Origin: JAITVB01 sp031553805 | GTDB taxonomy: Bacteria; Bacteroidota; Bacteroidia; Bacteroidales; Rikenellaceae | Reading direction: 5' to 3' | Assembly: GCA_031553805.1 (NCBI GenBank) | Contig: JAVBLC010000001.1 | Span: forward strand, 186,001 to 250,000 | Length of the DNA: 64,000 nucleotides | Shown here: piece by piece, positions 16,858 to 25,621 of the stretch | Layout of the letters: every line of letters begins with the position of its first letter | How positions within the stretch are numbered: position 1 is the stretch's first letter | Made by a program: the position numbers and the translations under genes | The notes under the pieces: model-generated | What the model saw: only the letters and a program-made list of their open reading frames with translations | Told to the model about the DNA's origin: nothing | The model's database searches: none

Positions 16858-17574
16858 ATGGTTTATCGCACCTTGAAAAAATTATTCCGTATCGTCGGCT
16901 GGACCGTGGCCGGCATCGCTGCGTTTGTCCTGCTTTACTTCGGGGCGGCGTGGTGCTGCTCGCGCATCGCGATTCCTGCCGAAAAAGGGACTCCGAAAGA
17001 GGTGACCATTTTCATCAAGACGAACGGGGCGCACACCGACCTCGTCGTCCCGGTGCGCGACGAGGTGATCGACTGGAGCCGCGAGCTGCTCTGCACCAAC
17101 AACATTTCACAAGATACCGCTTACAGCTACCTGGGCCTGGGCTGGGGCGACAAGGGCTTTTTCCTCGATATGCCGACGTGGGACGACCTGACGCTTCGGC
17201 TGGCCTTCAACGCCTCGTTCTGGCTCAATTCGACCGCGGTGCACGCCACTTACTATCAGGCGATGGCAGGCGACAGCACCGAACGCCGGATTGAGATCAG
17301 CCGCGAGCAATACACCCGCCTGGTGACGTTCATCAAGGACCGTTTTATCACGGCCCCCAACGGCCGTTTCATCAATATCCCCACCACAGCCCAATACGGC
17401 ACGACCGATGCCTTTTACGAGGCCCGGGGCCGCTATAACCTTTTTTATACGTGCAATACGTGGACGAATTGCGCCCTTGCGGCGGCTGGCCAGCGCCACT
17501 GCCTGTGGACGGTTTTCGACAAGGGCATGTTTTTAATCCATGACCGGCCGCGCGCCACCGCCGATTGGCCTTAA
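16858..17574 (+). CDS. TIGR02117/DUF2459 family membrane-anchored protein
   Basis: The 238-residue protein has one N-terminal membrane helix (about 9-30) followed by a periplasmic domain with TNGAHTDLVVP, GLGWGDKGFFLD and the Cys-containing block YTCNTWTNCALAAAG. This pattern is that of the TIGR02117 (DUF2459) family, whose His and Cys/Asn residues recall a papain-like NlpC fold; its function is not known. It begins about 50 bases after the bicupin gene and is followed directly by folB, so the three may be cotranscribed. Confidence 0.78.
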   Translation: MVYRTLKKLFRIVGWTVAGIAAFVLLYFGAAWCCSRIAIPAEKGTPKEVTIFIKTNGAHTDLVVPVRDEVIDWSRELLCTNNISQDTAYSYLGLGWGDKGFFLDMPTWDDLTLRLAFNASFWLNSTAVHATYYQAMAGDSTERRIEISREQYTRLVTFIKDRFITAPNGRFINIPTTAQYGTTDAFYEARGRYNLFYTCNTWTNCALAAAGQRHCLWTVFDKGMFLIHDRPRATADWP

Positions 17575-17587
17575 CCGAACCAACGCT

Positions 17588-17938
17588 ATGGGAATCATCG
17601 AGATCGAAGGAATGGAATTTTACGCCCACCACGGCTGCTACGACCTGGAACAGGTCGTGGGCGGGAAATTCGTCGTGTCGGTGCGGCTCGAAGCCGACTT
17701 GTCGGCCGCCGCGGCCAGCGACCGGGTCGAGGACACGATCAACTACCTCGAAGTCTACCGCATCACCGCCCAGCAGATGGCCCTCCCGGCCCGCATCCTC
17801 GAGCATCTGGCCGGACGCATCCTCGACGCCCTCCACGCCGCCTTCCCGCAACTGGCGAAAGCCACCGTCAAGGTATCGAAAATGCACCCGCCGTTAGGGG
17901 GGAAAACCGAGAAAACGAGCGTCACCCTCTCCCGTTGA
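17588..17938 (+). CDS. folB: Dihydroneopterin aldolase
   Basis: The 116-residue enzyme of folate synthesis splits 7,8-dihydroneopterin. Its features are FYAHHGCYDLEQ (substrate Glu near 22), the central VEDTINYLEVY block and VKVSKMHPP with the catalytic Lys near 100. Length and order match FolB. ATG 17588 is chosen because the conserved strand starts at once; the frame from 17540 overlaps the previous gene. Confidence 0.92.
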   Translation: MGIIEIEGMEFYAHHGCYDLEQVVGGKFVVSVRLEADLSAAAASDRVEDTINYLEVYRITAQQMALPARILEHLAGRILDALHAAFPQLAKATVKVSKMHPPLGGKTEKTSVTLSR

Positions 17939-17951
17939 TCCTTGGCTCTGG

Positions 17952-18047
17952 TTATCAACACGTTTTCATCACGCTACGTTTAATTTTTTGATTGACAACA
18001 CCTTGTGTTGTTAATAACTTTTGAGAAGTTTCCGCGGTTGTGGATAA
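17952..18047. promoter_or_regulatory. DnaA-box-like sites upstream of nrdJ
   Basis: In the 200-base gap before nrdJ there is an exact TTATCCACA (- strand, 18047-18039) and a one-mismatch TTATCAACA (+ strand, 17952-17960). Between them is an inverted repeat ACAACA / TGTTGT (about 17995-18011). TTATNCACA is the DnaA recognition sequence, and E. coli nrd genes are DnaA-regulated. Regulation here is inference from sequence only. Confidence 0.4.
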
Positions 18048-18138
18048 TTATCTCGAAAAGAGGTCCCATCTTTGTAGTGCCTATCCTGGAAAATCCCTTC
18101 CGGGTCCGACGCTTGTCGATACAAAAACACACAGTATA

Positions 18139-20682
18139 ATGTCACAAAAACAACCCTCTAAGCCGGGCAGCCTGGCCGAATATCCCTACACCCAAGCGGT
18201 GGAGGAGGCCAAGGTTTATTTCAAGGGCGACGACCTGGCGGCCACCGTCTGGGTTAGCAAATACGCCCTGAAAGACTCGATGGGTAAGATCTACGAAAGC
18301 TCGCCCGAGCAGATGCACTGGCGCATCGCCAACGAGATTGCCCGCATCGAGGCGAAATACGCCAATCCGATGAGCGCCAACGAAGTACACGGCCTGCTCA
18401 AGGATTTCCGGTATTTGATTCCGCAAGGGGGGCCGATGACCGGCATCGGCAACAACCTGCAAATCGCCTCGTTGTCGAACTGTTTCGTGATCGGCCACCG
18501 CAACCCGGCCGACTCCTACGGCGGCATCATCCGCATCGATGAGGAGCAGGTGCAGCTGATGAAACGCCGCGGCGGCGTGGGCCACGACCTTTCCCATATT
18601 CGCCCTACGGGCAGTCCTGTACTCAACAGTGCGCTGACTTCAACCGGGATCGTTCCTTTTATGGAACGTTATTCGAACTCGACCCGCGAAGTGGCCCAGG
18701 ATGGCCGCCGGGGAGCGCTGATGCTTTCGCTCTCGGTAAAGCACCCCGATGCCGAAAACTTTATCAATGCCAAGGTCGAGCAGGGAAAAGTAACCGGGGC
18801 CAACGTGTCGATCAAGATCGACGACGAATTTATGCGTGCGGTAGCCAGTGGCGAGAAGTACATTCAAAAATTCCCGATCGACTCGGACAACCCGATGTAT
18901 GTCAAAGAAATCGACGCCCGCACGCTATGGAACAAGATCATCCACAACGCCTGGAAATCGGCCGAGCCGGGGGTGCTGTTCTGGGACACGATCCTGCGCG
19001 AATCGGTGCCCGACTGCTATGCCGGCGAAGGGTTCCGCACGGTGTCGACCAACCCCTGCGGTGAAATTCCGTTGTGCCCCTACGACAGTTGCCGCCTGTT
19101 GGCGATCAACCTCTACAGTTATGTGGACGATCCGTTCACACCCAACGCCTGCTTCAACTTCGACAAGTTCAAGATGCACGTGGGCAAGGCGATGCGCGTG
19201 ATGGACGACATCATCGACCTCGAATTGGAAAAGGTCGAAGCGATCATCGAAAAAATCACGAAAGACCCCGAAGAGGACGACATCCGCTCGGTGGAACACA
19301 ACCTCTGGAAAAAGATCCGCGAAAAGGCGCTCCAGGGGCGCCGCACGGGCCTCGGCATCACGGCCGAAGGCGATATGCTGGCCGCTTTAGGGTTGCAATA
19401 TGGTTCGGACAAGGCGATCGATTTTGCGGTCGAAATTCAAAAAACGCTGTGCATCGAAGCTTACCGCGCCTCGGTCGAAATGGCCAAAGAACGTGGTGCG
19501 TTCCCGCTCTACGATACCAAGAAAGAGGCCGCCAACCCGATGATCAAGCGCATCAAGGCCGCCGATCCGGCCCTCTACAAAGAGATGGCCAAGGCGGGCC
19601 GCCGCAATATCGCCATGCTCACCATCGCCCCCACGGGCACCACGAGCCTGATGTCGCAGACCACCTCGGGCATCGAACCCGTCTTTTTGCCCGTCTACAA
19701 GCGCCGCCGCAAGGTCAACCCCAACGACAAGGCGGTCAACGTCACGTTTACGGATGAGGTGGGCGATTCGTGGGAAGAGTACAACGTTTTCCACCACCAT
19801 TTCATCACCTGGCTCGGGGTCAACGGTTACGATTACAAAAAACTGGGCAACGACGAGATCGACGAACTGGTCAAGAAATCGCCTTACTACAAAGCCACCT
19901 CGAACGACATCGACTGGGTGAGCAAGGTGCGGATGCAGGGTGCGATCCAGCAGTGGGTCGACCACTCGATCTCGGTGACGGTCAACCTGCCCAACAGCGC
20001 GACCGAAGAGCTCGTGGACAAGGTTTACCGGACGGCCTGGGAATCGGGCTGCAAGGGAGTGACCGTCTACCGCGACGGCTCGCGGGCGGGCGTGCTCCTC
20101 TCGAATAAGGAGAAAAACGAGGAAGGCAGCTACAAACCGCCCCTGAAGCGTCCCGACGCCCTCGACGCCGACATCGTCCGCTTCAAGAACGGCGACGAAG
20201 ACTGGATCGCCTTTGTCGGTATCTACAACGACCGCCCCTACGAAATCTTCACCGGTAAGATCGAAGAGGACGCGATGTTCATTCCCAAGCGCATCACCAA
20301 GGGGATGATCCTCAAAGTCAAGGAAGAGGACGGGAGCAAGCGCTACGATTTTCAATACAAGGACAAGTACGGCTACACGAACACCGTGGGCGGCATCTCG
20401 CGCCTGTTCAGCGAAGAGTTCTGGAACTACGCCAAGCTGATCTCGGGCGTGCTGCGCAACGGGATGCCGATCGTCGACATCGTCAACCTCGTGTCGGGGC
20501 TGCACCTGAACAGCGAAACGATCAACACGTGGAAAAACGGCGTCGAACGCGCCCTGCACCGTTACATACCCAATGGGACGAAGCCCAAGAACCTGATCTG
20601 TCCCGAGTGCGGCCAGGAGAGTCTCGTCTACCAGGAGGGGTGTCTGGTGTGCACCTCGTGCGGCCACTCCAAATGCGGATAA
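18139..20682 (+). CDS. nrdJ: Adenosylcobalamin-dependent ribonucleoside-diphosphate reductase (class II)
   Basis: The 847-residue enzyme makes deoxyribonucleotides using B12. Visible are NCFVIGHRNPADSYGGI (N-terminal active-site Cys), RRGGVGHDLSHIRP, STNPCGEIPLC (the Cys-x-Glu radical site), APTGTTSLMSQTTSGIEP and NLPNSAT (ten-stranded barrel). A C-terminal zinc-ribbon-like CPECGQ...CTSCGHSKCG supplies the re-reducing cysteines. ATG 18139 starts a family-like sequence; the frame from 18040 reads through the regulatory region. No class I NrdAB genes occur in the window. No cobalamin riboswitch was recognised upstream, but DnaA-like boxes are. Confidence 0.94.
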   Translation: MSQKQPSKPGSLAEYPYTQAVEEAKVYFKGDDLAATVWVSKYALKDSMGKIYESSPEQMHWRIANEIARIEAKYANPMSANEVHGLLKDFRYLIPQGGPMTGIGNNLQIASLSNCFVIGHRNPADSYGGIIRIDEEQVQLMKRRGGVGHDLSHIRPTGSPVLNSALTSTGIVPFMERYSNSTREVAQDGRRGALMLSLSVKHPDAENFINAKVEQGKVTGANVSIKIDDEFMRAVASGEKYIQKFPIDSDNPMYVKEIDARTLWNKIIHNAWKSAEPGVLFWDTILRESVPDCYAGEGFRTVSTNPCGEIPLCPYDSCRLLAINLYSYVDDPFTPNACFNFDKFKMHVGKAMRVMDDIIDLELEKVEAIIEKITKDPEEDDIRSVEHNLWKKIREKALQGRRTGLGITAEGDMLAALGLQYGSDKAIDFAVEIQKTLCIEAYRASVEMAKERGAFPLYDTKKEAANPMIKRIKAADPALYKEMAKAGRRNIAMLTIAPTGTTSLMSQTTSGIEPVFLPVYKRRRKVNPNDKAVNVTFTDEVGDSWEEYNVFHHHFITWLGVNGYDYKKLGNDEIDELVKKSPYYKATSNDIDWVSKVRMQGAIQQWVDHSISVTVNLPNSATEELVDKVYRTAWESGCKGVTVYRDGSRAGVLLSNKEKNEEGSYKPPLKRPDALDADIVRFKNGDEDWIAFVGIYNDRPYEIFTGKIEEDAMFIPKRITKGMILKVKEEDGSKRYDFQYKDKYGYTNTVGGISRLFSEEFWNYAKLISGVLRNGMPIVDIVNLVSGLHLNSETINTWKNGVERALHRYIPNGTKPKNLICPECGQESLVYQEGCLVCTSCGHSKCG

Positions 20683-20794
20683 ACAAAAACGAGAATAAGA
20701 AAATATTCTGTTGCGATCCGGTTGGCAGCCTTTCCTTTCGGGAAGACTGCCGGCCGGTAATGCAATAAACCGCAGACCAAATGCGTTTCCGCTG

Positions 20795-20825
20795 TTGCAA
20801 TTATCGCCGATATTGCGTACTTTTG
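20795..20825 (+). promoter_or_regulatory. Promoter of the lipoprotein at 20890
   Basis: TTG (20795-20797), 20 bases, then a perfect TACTTTTG (20818-20825) fit the Bacteroidetes promoter. The start codon is at 20890, leaving a leader of roughly 55-60 bases. Confidence 0.7.
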
Positions 20826-20889
20826 TGCGTAAGGGCAGGGAAGGAATGCAGCGTTTAGGGTTCCTTACGCATCTACCGAATATAACCTT

Positions 20890-21462
20890 ATGAGAATGAA
20901 AAAAGTTTACCTGGCCGCGCTGGCCCTACTGGCAATCGCCTCGACGGCTTGCAAAAAAGACCCGCCGGCGCCGGCACCGCCGCCAACTACACAAGACTTT
21001 TACGTGAACGTGCTGTGTACCAAATCGGGTTACCTCAGCAACAGGATCGCCACACCCTCGTCGGTCTACCTGTTCCAGGACACCGGAAAGAAGATCGACA
21101 CCACGATCAGCTACTATCACACGGTCAAGCAGAGCCAGGTACTGATGTATCAAGATGGCACCACGTCGGCCGCCTGCAAGTATATGGCGGAGAATGGGGC
21201 CAATACGTTTACGAACATTCCCGATGGGGATTATATCATCTGGGTGACTTTCAGCCCGATCGACAAATCGGGTTACTACGCTGCCATGAGAAAGATCAAG
21301 GTCAATGTTGATTACCGCTGGAGAAGCGAGAATATGCTGTTTAACCTCGATAAGGATCCCGGGTTCTATGAATGGGACAACCCCTACCCGGACACCAAAG
21401 GCGGCCCCGGGGGGAACCCCTTTGAAAACTTCCCCCGGATAGACGATCCGTTGGAAGAATAG
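20890..21462 (+). CDS. Lipoprotein of unknown function
   Basis: The 190-residue product has a lipoprotein signal (lipobox IASTAC), then a Pro-rich tether (about 23-34) and a compact beta-rich domain with SSVYLFQDTG and NIPDGDYIIWVTFS, reminiscent of a carboxypeptidase-regulatory-like or prealbumin-type beta sandwich. No catalytic residues were recognised. ATG 20890 and 20896 are both possible starts. It forms a single-gene unit with its own promoter and a strong terminator. Confidence 0.75.
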   Translation: MRMKKVYLAALALLAIASTACKKDPPAPAPPPTTQDFYVNVLCTKSGYLSNRIATPSSVYLFQDTGKKIDTTISYYHTVKQSQVLMYQDGTTSAACKYMAENGANTFTNIPDGDYIIWVTFSPIDKSGYYAAMRKIKVNVDYRWRSENMLFNLDKDPGFYEWDNPYPDTKGGPGGNPFENFPRIDDPLEE

Positions 21463-21491
21463 GGCAGGACCTAAATAAACGATATATATAA

Positions 21492-21519
21492 GCGGCGGGA
21501 ATCATCCCGCCGCTTTTTT
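21492..21519 (+). terminator. Rho-independent terminator
   Basis: Perfect 9-bp stem GCGGCGGGA / TCCCGCCGC, 4-base loop, followed by six T. Confidence 0.88.
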
Positions 21520-21539
21520 ATTCCTGTCGGGGGAAGAAG

Positions 21540-21790
21540 CGCCCTTTTTACAGGCTGGATTACAGGTGTTGCGCAACCCGGGCCAACCGGAGTCGTCTCG
21601 AAGCGGCGGACGAGTTCATCGGCGGAAGAGAGGTAACATAAGAAAGGGAGGATTCAATGGCGATCGAGCCAAAACTCAAACCGATGCGAGGACAACCCGA
21701 AATCTCGGGGGACAGCTTTCCGTCCTTGCACATCAAAGAACAGTCGCTTGTTATAAAAAGCGACGGTCCAAGCAGATGCAATTCCGCCGG
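21540..21790 (+). repeat. Decayed composite repeat between convergent genes
   Basis: This 250-base gene-free stretch contains a near-palindrome GTCGCTTGTTATAAAAAGCGAC (21743-21764), matching the B module of the dispersed repeat with one change, and a GTTGCGCAAC palindrome near 21570. An open frame across the region continues as the antisense of the glycosidase and is not a gene. Confidence 0.5.
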
Positions 21791-23374
21791 TTACTCCCGT
21801 GTCAGGAGCAGGGCCATGTAGGGTCGGCCGGGGAGTTTTACTTTTTTGTTGTTGGCGTCGCCGATGGTGTATTGCAGGGCTTTGGTGACGAAGGTACCGT
21901 CGACGGGGGTGATGGTCATGTTCCAGGTGTCGATGACTTCGACTTTGATGCGTGTTCCGTCGGGGAACCGGGCGCGGTTGGGGATGCTGAATTCCCATTC
22001 CTTGGGGGCGTCCTTGCCGAGGTAGACGAGGATCTGGCCCGATTCGGAAATGGCGGTGTTCATGTAGTTCCAGTTGTCGATGATGCGGAACGGGCCGGTG
22101 CGTTCGATGAGCTGGCGCAGGAAGGCGATGCGTGCCGGGCTGGTACCGCGGAGCACGGCGCCTTTTTCGGTCCAGACGATGTGGTCGTCGCTGGTGAAGG
22201 TTTCGCCGTGAGTGGCATAAGCGCCGACCAGATAGCACTGCCAGAAGCGCGAGGTCATCTCTTCGCCGGTGAGGCTGCCCCAGCGGGCGGCGAAGTTGCC
22301 TTCGTAGCAGATTTCATCGAGCACGAGCGGTTTGCGGTAGCTGTCCTTGATGAGGCTCACGCGGCCGAAATCGCGGCCCACCCATTCGTTTTGGATGCTG
22401 AGGTGGGTGATCAGCGGGTGGTGATTTTCGAAATAGATTTTGCCGTTGTGGCACGAGAGGAGGTGATTCGAAGGGTCGGCCTCGGCAACGGTTTCAAGGA
22501 TGGCGATCCAGTCTTCCATCGTTTTGTCGCGCAGGAAGTCGTATTCGTTGGCAAGCGACCACCACACGTTTTTAAACGAAGCCAGGCGTGATACGACGTA
22601 TTTCACATAGTGAAGATCAGCTTCGCGCGACATCCGGTCGAACCCGAAGTAGCCCGCGTCATAGGGGTGGAACAGGATCAGGTCGCACTGGATGCCCAGG
22701 CGGTCGAGGTCCTCGATCCGGCGTTCGAGGTGACGGAAGAAGCTGGTGTCGAAGCGCGAGAAATCCCACACGGCCACCGAGTCGCTTTCGAGGGGCACCC
22801 CGTCGATCTTCTGGTAGGGGTAGTAGCGCGGCTCGGTATTGTTATAGTCGTAAGTCTTGGGAAAGAGGCAGATGCGGATCTTGTTGAACGGCGATGCGGC
22901 GAGCGTTTTGAGCGTTTGCTCTTCGCGCAGCGAGTCGGGATGAATGAAAGCGTACATCGTCGTGCCGAACGGGTAGTAAGGTTTGCCGTCGGCATAGGCG
23001 AAGTCGTAGGTGTTGTGTACCCGCACCGGGCCGTGGTTGTCGCCCGTGGCCGCCACGCAGGTGAACGTGCCGCTTTGGGCGTTCAGCGCTTTCATATTGC
23101 TCGTGGTGGTATAGGTCCAGGTGCCTGTTTTTTCAGGCATGAAGCGGATTTTGTATTCGCTGCGCCCGTCATAGAAACCGGTGACGGTCACCTGGGTATC
23201 GCCGTTGGTGAACGTAGCTTTCAGCTGGGTGTCCAGGAAAGGGTTGCCCGTGCGGGTTCCCTTGAGGGTGACCTCAAAGCGGTCCCACTGTTCCACGACG
23301 GATTGGGCCGAGAGCGAAAAGGCGCCCAACAGGCAGACCACCAGCAGGACGATCGAACGTTTTTTAAAATTCAT
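21791..23374 (-). CDS. Secreted glycoside hydrolase (DUF5060/DUF4038-type TIM barrel)
   Basis: The 527-residue protein has a type I signal peptide (ends SLSAQ). It carries an N-terminal beta-sandwich domain (about 25-105, DUF5060-like, FYDGRSEYKIRFMPEKTGTW), then a (beta/alpha)8 domain with SLANEYDFL (likely acid/base Glu), PLVLDEICYEG (likely nucleophile Glu), and a C-terminal beta domain (DUF5605-like). The layout matches the apiosidase-like/GH140-related group of clan GH-A that acts on plant cell-wall side chains; the exact sugar is unknown. ATG 23374 gives the best signal peptide. A promoter is visible just upstream. Confidence 0.85.
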   Translation of the reverse strand: MNFKKRSIVLLVVCLLGAFSLSAQSVVEQWDRFEVTLKGTRTGNPFLDTQLKATFTNGDTQVTVTGFYDGRSEYKIRFMPEKTGTWTYTTTSNMKALNAQSGTFTCVAATGDNHGPVRVHNTYDFAYADGKPYYPFGTTMYAFIHPDSLREEQTLKTLAASPFNKIRICLFPKTYDYNNTEPRYYPYQKIDGVPLESDSVAVWDFSRFDTSFFRHLERRIEDLDRLGIQCDLILFHPYDAGYFGFDRMSREADLHYVKYVVSRLASFKNVWWSLANEYDFLRDKTMEDWIAILETVAEADPSNHLLSCHNGKIYFENHHPLITHLSIQNEWVGRDFGRVSLIKDSYRKPLVLDEICYEGNFAARWGSLTGEEMTSRFWQCYLVGAYATHGETFTSDDHIVWTEKGAVLRGTSPARIAFLRQLIERTGPFRIIDNWNYMNTAISESGQILVYLGKDAPKEWEFSIPNRARFPDGTRIKVEVIDTWNMTITPVDGTFVTKALQYTIGDANNKKVKLPGRPYMALLLTRE

Positions 23375-23443
23375 ACAGCACACGTTTTGGGGTTAAGAAC
23401 ATCGGGCGCCGGGCGGCGCTCGAATCGGTTTACTTCAGTTAGA

Positions 23444-23473
23444 CAAAAATAGCAAAAAGTTTCGGATCGGCAA
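23444..23473 (-). promoter_or_regulatory. Promoter of the secreted glycosidase gene
   Basis: On the - strand TTG (23473-23471), 19 bases, TATTTTTG (23451-23444). The start codon is at 23374. Confidence 0.7.
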
Positions 23474-23611
23474 CAGCCCGGCGGCGAATACGCAAAAAAA
23501 CGATACAAAAACGCAATTTTTCGAAACCCCGACGTCGCCGCCGGGGTGTTTTTCGGAACTGTTTTTGCTGTTAGTCAAAAAACAATGTAGGAAATTTTTC
23601 TGCTGTTTTGT
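23474..23611. other. Gene-free spacer between divergent promoters
   Basis: No gene was seen. A hairpin ACCCCG / CGGGGT (23526-23547) followed by a T run looks like a terminator on the + strand, but no + transcript is known to reach it. The rest is AT-rich spacer between the glycosidase and hydrogenase promoters. Confidence 0.4.
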
Positions 23612-23642
23612 TTTGATGATAGCATAATAAATTGTACATTTA
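23612..23642 (+). promoter_or_regulatory. Probable promoter of the hydrogenase operon
   Basis: TTTG (23612-23615), exactly 19 bases, then TACATTTA (23635-23642; last base differs from TAnnTTTG). The first gene starts at 23706. Confidence 0.6.
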
Positions 23643-23705
23643 AAGGTCGATAACCGAGATTCTTTAACAGGCAGAACACCTATTTTCTAACCGACTCCAC
23701 CACGT

Positions 23706-25619
23706 ATGCTAAACGGATCACATCATAACGAAACGATCGTTTCGCGGGAAGCGTTGGGCGCGCTGCAGCAACAGTGCCGGGCCGAGCTCGAGCGGCTCTA
23801 CCGTCCCGCAGAGGGACACCGCACGGTGCTCGTGTGCGGCGAAACGGCGTGCAAGGCTTCGCGGGCCGACGCCCTGTGCGACGCTTTTTTTGCGGCGATC
23901 CACCGGGCGGAAATCCAGGACCGCATCCAGGTCGTCAAAACGGGCTGCTTCGGCTTCTGTGAGCAGGGCCCGATCGTCAAGATCCTGCCCGACGAGATTT
24001 TTTACGTCAAGGTGAGTCCCGAGGATGCGGACGAAATCGTCGCCAGCCACCTGGCTGAAAACCAGCCGGTCGAACGGCTGATCTTCCGCGATCCGGCGAC
24101 CGGCGACCGGCAGCCCCGCGCCGAGGAGATGGCTTTTTTCCAGGGACAGCAACTGGTCGTGCGCCAGAATGCCGGACGCATCGGGCTGGGCAACCTGTCG
24201 CACTACCTGGCGTGTGGCGGGGGCGAGGCGTTGGCCAAGGCGCTCTTCGAGATGACCCCCGAAGGGGTGATCGACGAAGTGACCCGTTCGGGCCTGCGCG
24301 GACGCGGTGGCGGAGGTTTTCCGACAGGGCGTAAATGGGCCTTTACCGCCCAGGCAAAAGGGACGGCTAAACGGACCGACCTTACCCAAAAGTATGTGGT
24401 GTGCAACGCCGACGAGGGCGACCCTGGCGCCTTTATGGACCGCTCGATCCTCGAAGGCGACCCCCATTCGGTACTCGAGGCGATGGCCGTCTGCGGCTAT
24501 GCGATCGGAGCGTCGAAGGGGCTGATGTATATCCGGGCCGAATATCCGCTGGCCGTGCAAAGCGTCCGGCGGGCCATTGCCCAGGCCCGCCAGGTGGGGC
24601 TGTTGGGCGAGCGCATTCTTGGGTCGGATTTTTCGTTCGACGTCGAGATCCGTTTCGGCGCCGGGGCGTTCGTCTGCGGCGAGGAAACGGCGCTGATCAC
24701 CTCGATGGAGGGCAAGCGCGGCGAACCGTGGGTCAAGCCCCCGTTCCCCGCCGACCAGGGCTTTATGTATTGTCCGACGACGGTCAATAACGTCGAAACG
24801 CTGGCCAACATTCCCCGCATCATCCTACGCGGCGCCGACTGGTTTTCCGCCATAGGCACCGAAGGCTCCAAAGGCACGAAAGTTTTCGCCCTGGCGGGTA
24901 AGATCAATAACGTGGGGCTGATCGAGGTGCCGATGGGCACCACCCTCCACCAGATCATCTTCGGCATCGGCGGCGGCATCAAGGGCGGCCGGCAGTTTAA
25001 GGCCGTCCAGACCGGCGGCCCCTCGGGCGGTTGCCTCACCGGCAAACACCTCGACACGCCGATCGACTACGACAACCTCACCGCCGCCGGCTCGATGATG
25101 GGTTCGGGCGGGATGATCGTCATGGACGAAACCGATTGTATGGTGTCGGTGGCGAAATTCTACCTCGGATTCACCGTCGACGAATCTTGCGGGAAGTGCG
25201 CTCCCTGCCGGATCGGTAACAAGCGGTTATACGAAATCCTCGAAAAAATTACCGAGGGGAAGGCCGAGCTCGAAGATCTCGAAAAACTCCGCAACCTGGC
25301 CTATGTGATCAAGGATACCGCCCTGTGCGGCCTGGGCCAGACGTCTCCAAATCCGGTCCTCTCCACGTTGGATAACTTTTACGAAGAGTACGTGGCCCAT
25401 GTGGTCGAAAAGCGTTGCCCGGCGGGGCGGTGCAAGTCGCTGATCCGCTACTACATCGACCCCGAACTGTGTGTGGGTTGCACGGTGTGCGCCCGCAACT
25501 GCCCGGTCGACGCCATTTCGGGCGAACGCCGGATGGTGCCCACGCTCGACCTCGACAAGTGCATCCGGTGCGGGGTGTGCATCCGCAAGTGTAAATTCAA
25601 CGCCATTTCGGCCCGATAG
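23706..25619 (+). CDS. hydB: Bifurcating [FeFe] hydrogenase, NuoF-like flavin subunit (HydB/HndC)
   Basis: The 637-residue subunit has four parts. An N-terminal thioredoxin-like [2Fe-2S] domain (CGETAC, then CFGFCEQGP near 80-88). A NuoF core with NADH/FMN glycine motifs (SGLRGRGGGGFPTGRKW; CNADEGDPGAFMDR). An SLBB region and the [4Fe-4S] site ESCGKCAPCRIG. A C-terminal two-cluster ferredoxin domain (CVGCTVCARNCP; CIRCGVCIRKC). This is the NAD(H)-reacting FMN subunit of trimeric electron-bifurcating hydrogenases. It lies two bases upstream of hydA and shares a promoter at 23612-23642. Confidence 0.92.
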   Translation: MLNGSHHNETIVSREALGALQQQCRAELERLYRPAEGHRTVLVCGETACKASRADALCDAFFAAIHRAEIQDRIQVVKTGCFGFCEQGPIVKILPDEIFYVKVSPEDADEIVASHLAENQPVERLIFRDPATGDRQPRAEEMAFFQGQQLVVRQNAGRIGLGNLSHYLACGGGEALAKALFEMTPEGVIDEVTRSGLRGRGGGGFPTGRKWAFTAQAKGTAKRTDLTQKYVVCNADEGDPGAFMDRSILEGDPHSVLEAMAVCGYAIGASKGLMYIRAEYPLAVQSVRRAIAQARQVGLLGERILGSDFSFDVEIRFGAGAFVCGEETALITSMEGKRGEPWVKPPFPADQGFMYCPTTVNNVETLANIPRIILRGADWFSAIGTEGSKGTKVFALAGKINNVGLIEVPMGTTLHQIIFGIGGGIKGGRQFKAVQTGGPSGGCLTGKHLDTPIDYDNLTAAGSMMGSGGMIVMDETDCMVSVAKFYLGFTVDESCGKCAPCRIGNKRLYEILEKITEGKAELEDLEKLRNLAYVIKDTALCGLGQTSPNPVLSTLDNFYEEYVAHVVEKRCPAGRCKSLIRYYIDPELCVGCTVCARNCPVDAISGERRMVPTLDLDKCIRCGVCIRKCKFNAISAR

Positions 25620-25621
25620 CT

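Noticed and set aside
18040..18138. 33-residue N-terminal extension of NrdJ
   Set aside because: It covers the DnaA-like box and leader, and shows no conserved residues; the family start is at 18139.
17939..18138. Cobalamin riboswitch before the B12-dependent reductase
   Set aside because: No B12-box-like conserved core or the characteristic multi-stem arrangement could be seen in the 200 bases.
23526..23553. Terminator of a hidden + strand small RNA
   Set aside because: The hairpin is fair, but no TAnnTTTG promoter reading towards it was found between 23375 and 23526.
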